A stretch of DNA of 5,723 bases, from positions 1-5,723 of the forward strand of contig CALJRR010000036.1 in assembly GCA_937976315.1 (NCBI GenBank), given 5' to 3'. Positions 1-5,137 of this stretch are shown here, one piece after another. Source of the DNA: an uncultured Candidatus Saccharibacteria bacterium. GTDB taxonomy: Bacteria; Patescibacteriota; Saccharimonadia; Saccharimonadales; Saccharimonadaceae. Both the position numbers and the translations under genes were made by a program. Below the pieces are notes generated by a model. That model did no database searches, had not been told where the DNA came from, and saw nothing but the letters and a program-made list of their open reading frames with translations. Numbering within the stretch: position 1 is the stretch's first letter; the number at the start of each line of letters is the position of its first letter.

Positions 1-185
1 AAACCAACTGCCACACGCTTGGCGTCAGCAACATCTTCCGCCCACGGACAATGCATTCCAGGAAGATCTTCAGACCAGTTTTTCATATAAACACCCGTTA
101 CATCGTAACCCTGCTCAACCAAAAGTGCTGCAGCAACGGAGGAATCCACACCGCCCGACATTCCAACAAAAACTTTCTTACTCAT
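1..185 (-). CDS. mnmA: tRNA-specific 2-thiouridylase MnmA, N-terminal part (3' end outside window)
   Basis: MnmA adenylates C2 of wobble uridine 34 in tRNAs for Lys, Glu and Gln and replaces the oxygen with sulfur delivered by a cysteine desulfurase. The 61 complete codons visible begin [20 protein letters not shown]. This holds the PP-loop ATP pyrophosphatase motif SGGVDSS (residues 10-16), followed by [10 protein letters not shown] (31-40) and [14 protein letters not shown] (46-59), all typical of the MnmA N-terminus. The ATG at 183-185 overlaps the TGA of the upstream DUF218 gene as ATGA, which suggests translational coupling. The catalytic cysteines of the family lie further along the protein, outside the window, so completeness and activity cannot be judged. 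An upstream cysteine desulfurase gene in the same train supports the assignment. Confidence in the family is high. Confidence 0.95.
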   Translation of the reverse strand, partial: MSKKVFVGMSGGVDSSVAAALLVEQGYDVTGVYMKNWSEDLPGMHCPWAEDVADAKRVAVG

Positions 186-778
186 CTAGACAACCCCATA
201 GCAAATAGCCCAATTCTCATTAATTCACCCATTGCTAGCCACCAACCCCACGGCGTCAACCACCACCACGAACTCCAGTTTTTATCAGAAGCAACAGGAT
301 GACTTCGAATCTTCACGTCGTTAAATTGTGCCGAAAATTCGAGCTGCGCCCGACGCATATGATATCCACTTGTCACCAGAATCACATCTTCAATTTTTCG
401 CGAATCGACAATTTTCTTCACTTCAGTGGCGTTTTGTCTAGTCGTCTCGGAAGATTCGTCCATAACAATGGCTTTCTCAGGAACACCGCTGTTAATCGCT
501 CGCTGGTACATAGCCTTAGCATTGGACGGGCCAGTTTTATCGGCCGCTGCGCCCGACACAACAATCAACGGCGCCCAACCTTCTTTATATAGTTTAATAG
601 CCTCGTCAGTTCGCGCATTCGTATCGCCACCGCTGACAACAACTATTGCATCAGCCTTACGACAATCGCCTTCACCCACGCCTTGACATTTTCCCAAATC
701 ATTCGGCGACAAATATGCACTAAGCCCAAAAATCACCAAAGCAGCAAAAATTATCAAGCCAACTAGTTTATAAATCAT
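182..778 (-). CDS. DUF218 (YdcF/SanA/ElyC-like) family protein with N-terminal membrane anchor
   Basis: This is a 198-residue protein with one hydrophobic segment at about residues 4-22, probably a signal anchor that places the rest outside the membrane. The DUF218 core follows: [10 protein letters not shown] (43-52) with ARTDEA (55-60), the second strand LIVVSG (71-76), the ESSETTRQN segment (108-116) and [10 protein letters not shown] (135-144). DUF218 proteins have a Rossmann-like fold. Members such as SanA and ElyC are linked to envelope integrity in E. coli, but the biochemical reaction is not established. A tryptophan cluster lies near the C-terminus, with seven W in residues 168-180. 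The ATG overlaps the stop of the cysteine desulfurase gene (ATGA at 778-775), with AGAGGA 7 nt upstream (786-791). The stop overlaps the start of mnmA. Its place between two sulfur-transfer genes suggests co-expression but does not show a role in thiolation. Confidence 0.88.
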   Translation of the reverse strand: MIYKLVGLIIFAALVIFGLSAYLSPNDLGKCQGVGEGDCRKADAIVVVSGGDTNARTDEAIKLYKEGWAPLIVVSGAAADKTGPSNAKAMYQRAINSGVPEKAIVMDESSETTRQNATEVKKIVDSRKIEDVILVTSGYHMRRAQLEFSAQFNDVKIRSHPVASDKNWSSWWWLTPWGWWLAMGELMRIGLFAMGLSR

Positions 779-1932
779 CGACGAGTCCTCTTCATTTCCG
801 CTCGCACAGCTTCGATGATAAATTCGCCAGCTCGCTTTATATTCTCATCATTGTTCAACTTGCCTAAGGTAAGCCTTAGACTTCCGTCAATCTCTGATTC
901 GCTCAGACCAACACTCGCTAGTACATGAGAACGCGTTCCAGAATTTGCCGCGCAAGCACTCCCCGTAGCCACCAAGACCCCTCGAGACTCCAATAAGAAC
1001 ACTAATCTTTCAGCATCAACTCCAGAAAATGATATATTCAAAAAACTCACCAAACTTTTTTTCATATCTGATGATATCAACATCTCAGGAAAAGCCTGCC
1101 TCAAATCTTTTACCAAATTTTCTCGCAACTTTCGCAGTCGCTTCACTTCAGCGGAACGTCGTTTTTGTGCCAATTCCAAAGCCGTCGCAAAACCAACCAC
1201 GCCAGCAACGTTTTCGGTTCCACTGCGCAGCCCCAATTCTTGACCGCCACCAAAAATATTGGCTTTCAGCGTAACACCAGGTCGCACCCACAATAAACCA
1301 ACCTGCTTTGGGCCGTAAACTTTTGCAGCGGATAGCGTCAACAGGTCAACACCTAGTCTTTTAATCTTCACGTCAATTAATGCAGCCGCCTGCGAAGCAT
1401 CTGTATGAAAAATCAACGGTAAAGGTTCATCATTTTCTTGGCGTCTGAGTCGCTCGGCTTTTACAATTTCCGCAATTTCTTCAATTGGCTGGATGTATCC
1501 CAGCTCGTGGTTTACTAGCGCAATACTAACAAATCCAACGTCTGGCGTTAACATTTTTTTAACCGTGTTCGGGTCTATTCGTCCATTTTTCATTGGCGAA
1601 ATTAGCTTCACTTCCGAACGCGCTTTCGCGGAATTAATAACCGAGTCATGCTCAATTGCCGAAATTAAACTTACGCCATTTGCTGCATTGAACGCCAGAT
1701 TAACAGACTCAGTTGCTCCAGCTGTCATTATCAATTCATCAGCCATCACGCCCAAGCAGCGCGCCAGTCGCGCCTTCGCGTCTTGATATTCACGCTTTGT
1801 AAATATTGCTGGAGCGTACGGACTAGACGGATTGAAAAACTTTTCAGAAAAATATGGCAACATCGCCTCAACCACCAACGGGTCCATTGGCGTGGCAGCA
1901 GCATGATCAAGATAGATATAGTCTTTATTCAC
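775..1932 (-). CDS. Cysteine desulfurase, NifS/IscS class (YrvO-like partner of MnmA)
   Basis: This PLP enzyme converts cysteine to alanine and passes the persulfide sulfur on, here most plausibly to MnmA encoded two genes downstream. It is 385 residues long, close to B. subtilis YrvO. Visible motifs are YLDHAAATP (7-15), GATES (72-76), SAIEH with the PLP-stacking His95, FHTDASQ (175-181) with Asp178 and Gln181, the Schiff-base lysine in LSAAKVYGPK (Lys204), GGGQELGLRSGTEN (228-241), and the catalytic cysteine loop GSACAANSGT (Cys327, equivalent to E. coli IscS Cys328). Two pocket positions differ from IscS: His205 is Ala203 and Asn155 is His142. The start is GTG at 1930-1932; an in-frame TGA lies 9 nt upstream and the next Met is residue 16, inside the conserved N-terminus. 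There is no Shine-Dalgarno site; a TATAAT lies 6 nt upstream. No IscU or SUF gene is visible, which favours a tRNA-thiolation role. Confidence 0.93.
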   Translation of the reverse strand: MNKDYIYLDHAAATPMDPLVVEAMLPYFSEKFFNPSSPYAPAIFTKREYQDAKARLARCLGVMADELIMTAGATESVNLAFNAANGVSLISAIEHDSVINSAKARSEVKLISPMKNGRIDPNTVKKMLTPDVGFVSIALVNHELGYIQPIEEIAEIVKAERLRRQENDEPLPLIFHTDASQAAALIDVKIKRLGVDLLTLSAAKVYGPKQVGLLWVRPGVTLKANIFGGGQELGLRSGTENVAGVVGFATALELAQKRRSAEVKRLRKLRENLVKDLRQAFPEMLISSDMKKSLVSFLNISFSGVDAERLVFLLESRGVLVATGSACAANSGTRSHVLASVGLSESEIDGSLRLTLGKLNNDENIKRAGEFIIEAVRAEMKRTRR

Positions 1933-1938
1933 TTTTTT

Positions 1939-1947
1939 ATTATATCA
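1939..1947 (-). promoter_or_regulatory. Extended -10 promoter element (TGATATAAT) placed for a leaderless cysteine desulfurase transcript
   Basis: On the minus strand TGATATAAT is a perfect TATAAT hexamer with the TGN extension. It is followed by six A residues and then the GTG start codon. By the usual spacing, transcription would begin on or next to the G of GTG. The TGA stop codon of the upstream 145-aa gene supplies the TGN. With a 17-bp spacer the -35 hexamer would be CGCAAA, a poor match, but extended -10 promoters often do without one. The motif is seen directly; its activity is inferred. Confidence 0.55.
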
Positions 1948-2382
1948 AAGCGGCTGACCGGTTTGCGGATCTTTCTTATATAATTGCCGAGAAACTCGCT
2001 CGTAATATTCCTTAGTTGCCAAGACAAAATTCTGAAGCTCGTCGCCCTCCAAGTAACTATAGCGATAATTCGGCTGAATCTTCAAAATTCCCTTTGGCTG
2101 CACTTCATAACGCGTCGTCAATTCTTGCCGGCCACCCTTACCGTCAGCAACTTCTTCATACCAAATCCAAGTATCTTTATCTAAATTAAAAAATTCTCGT
2201 CGCGCAACATACGCCGGCTTCTCGCCAAAAATTGTTGCGCCAATTTCACTTTCCAATTGGATTAGCTCGCGCTCGGTAAATTTCTTTAATGGACGATCTT
2301 TTTTACGGAATTTCAATAAAGACACCGCGTCGCTATCATCAGCAAAAACCAAACTTCGTACTTTTTTCAAAAACTTAGTCAC
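1945..2382 (-). CDS. Conserved-looking small protein of unknown function (145 aa)
   Basis: I do not recognise a named family. The protein is soluble, with no signal peptide or membrane segment. It has a very basic N-terminal part (KK or RKK at 6-7, 26-28 and 33-34), a helical stretch with ERELIQLESEIG (37-48), an aromatic-rich strand-like centre (TWIWYEEV, 71-78; TTRYEVQPKGILKI, 89-102) and an amphipathic C-terminal helix with ELQNFVLATKEYYERV (115-130). It resembles hypothetical proteins I associate with Saccharibacteria, but that is memory, not a search. The GTG start at 2380-2382 overlaps the TGA of the preceding gene as GTGA and has AAGGAG 8 nt upstream. The good ribosome site, tight coupling and an ORF fully consistent with its neighbours argue that it is a real gene. 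Confidence 0.75.
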   Translation of the reverse strand: MTKFLKKVRSLVFADDSDAVSLLKFRKKDRPLKKFTERELIQLESEIGATIFGEKPAYVARREFFNLDKDTWIWYEEVADGKGGRQELTTRYEVQPKGILKIQPNYRYSYLEGDELQNFVLATKEYYERVSRQLYKKDPQTGQPL

Positions 2383-2696
2383 CTACAACTCTCCTTAGTT
2401 TCGCCTTCACGTAAGTGTTGAAGTGAAATACCAATTGTCTGCACGGTTTTAAGCGGATTATTGTTAATATAGTCAAGACTTTTTCCATATCCACCAAGTG
2501 CTTTATTACATAAATCAACCGCCCCATTACCAGTAGTCATCCTGGAGGTATTTTCAATATCAATCGCAGTCTTTCCCAATTCAGGATTTACCTTAGAATT
2601 ACCATCGCGTCGCTCGGTATCAGAAAAAATAGCGGCAAGTTTTTCGCGAGCTTCAATTTCAGGTGTTTTTGTAACACATTCCGGCGTACTATTCAT
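2379..2696 (-). CDS. Hypothetical protein (105 aa), unrecognised
   Basis: No known domain is recognised. The protein is small, polar and rich in Glu, Lys, Thr and Asn, with no membrane segment or signal peptide. It has three cysteines (7, 63 and 104), an acidic/basic N-terminal helix-like stretch (TPEIEAREKLAAIFSDTERR, 11-30) and a C-terminal helix-like stretch (PLKTVQTIGISLQHL, 81-95). I chose the ATG at 2694-2696, preceded by GTGGAG three nt upstream. A TTG at 2709-2711 in the same frame would add five residues and overlap the tatD stop as TTGA, but it has no ribosome site. The ORF fills the gap between tatD and the 145-aa gene and ends in a GTGA overlap with the latter, as expected for a real operon member. 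Function is unknown. Confidence 0.65.
   Translation of the reverse strand: MNSTPECVTKTPEIEAREKLAAIFSDTERRDGNSKVNPELGKTAIDIENTSRMTTGNGAVDLCNKALGGYGKSLDYINNNPLKTVQTIGISLQHLREGETKESCR
2391..2396 (-). promoter_or_regulatory. Shine-Dalgarno site AAGGAG for the 145-aa gene
   Basis: AAGGAG on the minus strand lies 8 nt before the GTG at 2382-2380. It supports the non-ATG start and sits inside the last codons of the preceding gene, so translation of the two is probably coupled. Confidence 0.7.
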
Positions 2697-2707
2697 TTTC
2701 TCCACTT

Positions 2708-3526
2708 TCAAATGCCAAAAAGTTCTTTTGTGTTGTGAAGAGTAGCTTGGCCTAAAACATCAAAATCAATATTTCTCTGCTTTGCCCAATATTCAGCCAC
2801 CAATCTCACATATTCTGGCTTGTTTATATTACCACGAAACGGCGCTGGTGTCAAGAACGGCGCGTCAGTTTCTAGCAATAATCGCTCCAGCGGGATTGAA
2901 GCGAACAATTCTTTCTGCGATTGATCTTTTGTGAATGTGCTAATTCCATTAAGTCCAACGTACAAATTTCGCGAAAAACCCTTTTCCAAATTATCACGCG
3001 TGTCCGTAAAACTATGCAACACGCCACGAAGCCCAGGAAAATTGTCAAAAATTGGCCAAAAATCATCCCAAACTGACGGCTGATCCTTCGCACCATCGCG
3101 AACATGAAAACTTACCGGCAAATCATAATCTATTGCCATTTGAAGTTGCGCCTCTAAGCCCTCAATTTGTGTTTCCCGCGGACTGTTATTGTAATAATAA
3201 TCAAGCCCAATCTCACCAATTGCCACAATCAGAGAATTTTCCGTCTTATTCTCCAGCAAAGTTTTGACATCTCCCCAGCCATCTTTCGTATCGTGCGGAT
3301 GAACGCCAATTGCTGCCCAAGTAAACTCATGATTCGCGGCAAATTCCACAGCTTGGCGGCTACTTCGCTGGTCAGTACCGACACAAATCATGCCAATATT
3401 CGCCTCGACCGTTTCTTTGTAAAACCTCTCGCGATTGTCCGTAAAAAATTCCGTATCATGCAAATGACAATGCGAATCTATCAGACGCAAACCCTCGGTC
3501 GCACTTTTCTTATCAGCCTCAATCAT
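2708..3526 (-). CDS. tatD: TatD family metal-dependent hydrolase/DNase
   Basis: TatD proteins are TIM-barrel enzymes of the amidohydrolase superfamily with a divalent metal site; characterised members have 3'-5' exonuclease or DNase activity. At 272 residues the length is normal. The full ligand set is visible: DSHCHLH (17-23) with His19 and His21, GEIGLDYY (104-111) with Glu105, SFHVRD (139-144) with His141, LHSF (170-173) with His171, and LLETDAPFLTP (217-227) with Asp221. The first 15 residues before the HxH strand are slightly longer than usual but contain no other good start. The ATG at 3524-3526 lies 3 nt after the metG TAG. A metG-tatD order is widespread in bacteria (B. subtilis metS-yabD is an example), which supports both assignments. 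The exact substrate cannot be read from sequence. Confidence 0.95.
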   Translation of the reverse strand: MIEADKKSATEGLRLIDSHCHLHDTEFFTDNRERFYKETVEANIGMICVGTDQRSSRQAVEFAANHEFTWAAIGVHPHDTKDGWGDVKTLLENKTENSLIVAIGEIGLDYYYNNSPRETQIEGLEAQLQMAIDYDLPVSFHVRDGAKDQPSVWDDFWPIFDNFPGLRGVLHSFTDTRDNLEKGFSRNLYVGLNGISTFTKDQSQKELFASIPLERLLLETDAPFLTPAPFRGNINKPEYVRLVAEYWAKQRNIDFDVLGQATLHNTKELFGI

Positions 3527-3529
3527 AAA

Positions 3530-5041
3530 CTATTTAACCTGAGATTCTGTTTTCGGAGCGCGTGGATCTGGCGTGTGAATATATTTGCGCGGGAACAAAG
3601 GCGTCAATTCTGACGGCACGACACCACTAGCAAACATATCATGAATTTTCTCGGCAGTTTGCGGCATAAATGGGCGAAGCATGTCAGACACTTGCAATAA
3701 TGTGCCACAAGCGTGCGCCAAGATCTCACTCAAATGCGACTCTGCTTCTGGATCTTTATCACGATTTTTAGCAACTTGCCAAGGCTGAACTCGCTCAATA
3801 TATTGATTCAGAGAGCGAACAATTAGCCAAATTTCGTCCATTGCTTGATCGAACATATAGCTTTCCATCGCCTGACGATACGGTCCCATGTCATGCTCGG
3901 ATTGTGGAGCGTCGCCAATAACGCCCGCTTGATAACTCTGCACCATTTTAGCGACTCGCTGAACCAAATTGCCCAAATCATTGCCAAGCTCACCATTATA
4001 CGCAGCTTCAAACTTTTCCCAAGTAAAGTCGCCGTCATCTTGCGTTGGTACGTGGCGCAAGAAGTAATATCGAAACGCCTCGGCGTCGTAATCTGGAATA
4101 ATATCGGCTGGACCAACACCATTTCCGAGACTCTTTGCCATTTTCATTCCGCCAGAATTGATAAATCCATGGACAAGTAAAACCTTCGGAAGCGGCAAAT
4201 CCAGCGCCATGAGCATTGCTGGCCAAATACCAGCGTGGAAGCGCAGAATATCCTTACCGATAACTTGCACGTCAGCCGGCCAAAAAGATTGCCACTCTTC
4301 TGGACGATCAGGATAACCGATAACCGTAATGTAATTACTCAGGGCGTCTAACCAAACGTACATGACTTGATTATCATCGCCAGGAACTGGAACACCCCAG
4401 CTAAGATTTTTACGCGGGCGAGAAACCGACACGTCTTTCAGGCCGTCTTTCATCAATTCCAAAAACTCTTTTTTACGGAATTCAGGCACGATTCTCATTT
4501 TATTTGACTCAATTGCCTGACGAATATTGTCCGAAAAAGCGCTTGTCTTAAAATAGTAATTTTCCTCACTCAAACGCTGATACGGAGTTTGGTGATCTGG
4601 ACAAACCCCATTATTATCGGCAGCTTCTTTATCCGTAACGAAAGCTTCGCACCCCTGACAATACCAGCCTTCATACGAACCTTTGTAAATGTAACCAGCC
4701 TCAACGAGTTTCTGCCAAATATACTGCACCGCAGCAACGTGATGCGCGTCAGTTGTTCGAATAAAATCAGTCACTGAAATATTCAGCTCAGTGATCATCT
4801 TCTTAAAATTGACGTGCGTTTGATCGACGTATTCTTGAGGGGTTTGATTTTGACTAGCAGCTTTGGCGGCAATTTTATTGCCATGCTCATCCACGCCAGC
4901 TTGAAAACGAACTTCACGACCGTTCTGCCTGGAATATCGCGCCCACACGTCTGCCAACATATAATCCACGGCATGTCCAATGTGCGGTAAGCCGTTTACG
5001 TAAGGAATAGCGGTAGTAATGTAAGCGTGTTTCTTAGTCAT
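3530..5041 (-). CDS. metG: Methionyl-tRNA synthetase, short form
   Basis: This class I synthetase charges tRNA-Met. It is 503 residues long and lacks the C-terminal EMAP-II-like dimerisation/tRNA-binding domain present in E. coli and B. subtilis MetRS. Visible features are ITTAIPYVNGLPHIGHA (8-24) with the HIGH motif (20-23), AGVDEHGNKI (48-57), a zinc knuckle in the connective peptide with Cys128, Cys131, Cys147 and His150 as likely ligands, WGVPVPGDDNQVMYVWLDAL (215-234) forming part of the methionine pocket, VIGKDILRFHAGIWPAML (260-277), and the signature loop KMAKSLGN (300-307). The usual KMSKS is KMAKS here. The anticodon-binding helical bundle follows, with NDLGNLVQRV (354-363) and PWQVAK (420-425). 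The ATG at 5039-5041 has no Shine-Dalgarno site; a TATAAT ends exactly 6 nt upstream. It is the first gene of the minus-strand train. Confidence 0.97.
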   Translation of the reverse strand: MTKKHAYITTAIPYVNGLPHIGHAVDYMLADVWARYSRQNGREVRFQAGVDEHGNKIAAKAASQNQTPQEYVDQTHVNFKKMITELNISVTDFIRTTDAHHVAAVQYIWQKLVEAGYIYKGSYEGWYCQGCEAFVTDKEAADNNGVCPDHQTPYQRLSEENYYFKTSAFSDNIRQAIESNKMRIVPEFRKKEFLELMKDGLKDVSVSRPRKNLSWGVPVPGDDNQVMYVWLDALSNYITVIGYPDRPEEWQSFWPADVQVIGKDILRFHAGIWPAMLMALDLPLPKVLLVHGFINSGGMKMAKSLGNGVGPADIIPDYDAEAFRYYFLRHVPTQDDGDFTWEKFEAAYNGELGNDLGNLVQRVAKMVQSYQAGVIGDAPQSEHDMGPYRQAMESYMFDQAMDEIWLIVRSLNQYIERVQPWQVAKNRDKDPEAESHLSEILAHACGTLLQVSDMLRPFMPQTAEKIHDMFASGVVPSELTPLFPRKYIHTPDPRAPKTESQVK

Positions 5042-5047
5042 AGGTAA

Positions 5048-5056
5048 ATTATAGCA
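5048..5056 (-). promoter_or_regulatory. Extended -10 promoter element (TGCTATAAT) placed for a leaderless metG transcript
   Basis: The minus strand reads TGCTATAAT, then TTACCT, then the metG ATG, so the hexamer ends 6 nt before the start codon. The predicted transcription start is at or beside the A of ATG. With a 17-bp spacer the -35 position reads TGGTCA (5071-5076), which matches four of six TTGACA bases. No purine-rich ribosome site lies between the -10 and the ATG, and none could fit. Confidence 0.65.
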
Positions 5057-5098
5057 AATTCAACAGATCATGACCAATGATAAAGGGCGCTAATTGAT

Positions 5099-5117
5099 GT
5101 GATATAATTATAATCAC
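5099..5117. promoter_or_regulatory. Operator-like dyad GTGAT-N9-ATCAC over the repeat-protein promoter
   Basis: The arms GTGAT (5099-5103) and ATCAC (5113-5117) are perfect inverted 5-mers around an AT-rich 9-nt centre. The dyad covers the -10 element and the probable transcription start of the secreted repeat-protein gene and lies about 45 bp upstream of the metG -10. A bound dimeric regulator would be expected to block the plus-strand promoter. AT-rich promoter DNA gives short dyads by chance, so this is tentative. Confidence 0.3.
5100..5108 (+). promoter_or_regulatory. Extended -10 promoter element (TGATATAAT) of the secreted repeat-protein gene
   Basis: TGATATAAT is the same 9-mer as at the cysteine desulfurase promoter. 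A second TATAAT follows immediately (5109-5114), giving a tandem TATAATTATAAT. Transcription would begin around 5115-5121, leaving a leader of roughly 17-24 nt that carries the ribosome site. No good -35 is seen at 17-18 bp (ATAAAG or GATAAA). Confidence 0.6.
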
Positions 5118-5125
5118 AATTTATT

Positions 5126-5131
5126 AGGAGG
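5126..5131 (+). promoter_or_regulatory. Strong Shine-Dalgarno site AGGAGG
   Basis: AGGAGG lies 6 nt before the ATG at 5138-5140 and fixes the start of the secreted repeat protein. It is the strongest ribosome site in the window and shows that this genome does use Shine-Dalgarno initiation, in contrast to metG and the cysteine desulfurase gene. Confidence 0.85.
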
Positions 5132-5137
5132 GGAGTT

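Noticed and set aside
51..592. Plus-strand open frames opposite mnmA and the DUF218 gene
   Set aside because: They are His- and Ser-rich shadow translations antisense to clearly recognised genes.
2694..2711. TTG start at 2709-2711 for the 105-aa protein, giving a TTGA overlap with tatD
   Set aside because: There is no ribosome site before the TTG, while the in-frame ATG five codons later has GTGGAG just upstream. It remains possible.
3167..3613. 148-aa plus-strand open frame
   Set aside because: It lies opposite tatD and the end of metG, whose motifs are unmistakable; its composition is unlike a real protein.
1..5041. UGA recoding, as in Absconditabacteria or Gracilibacteria
   Set aside because: UGA ends tatD, both unknown genes, the desulfurase and DUF218 at expected protein lengths, and no in-frame UGA interrupts conserved motifs.
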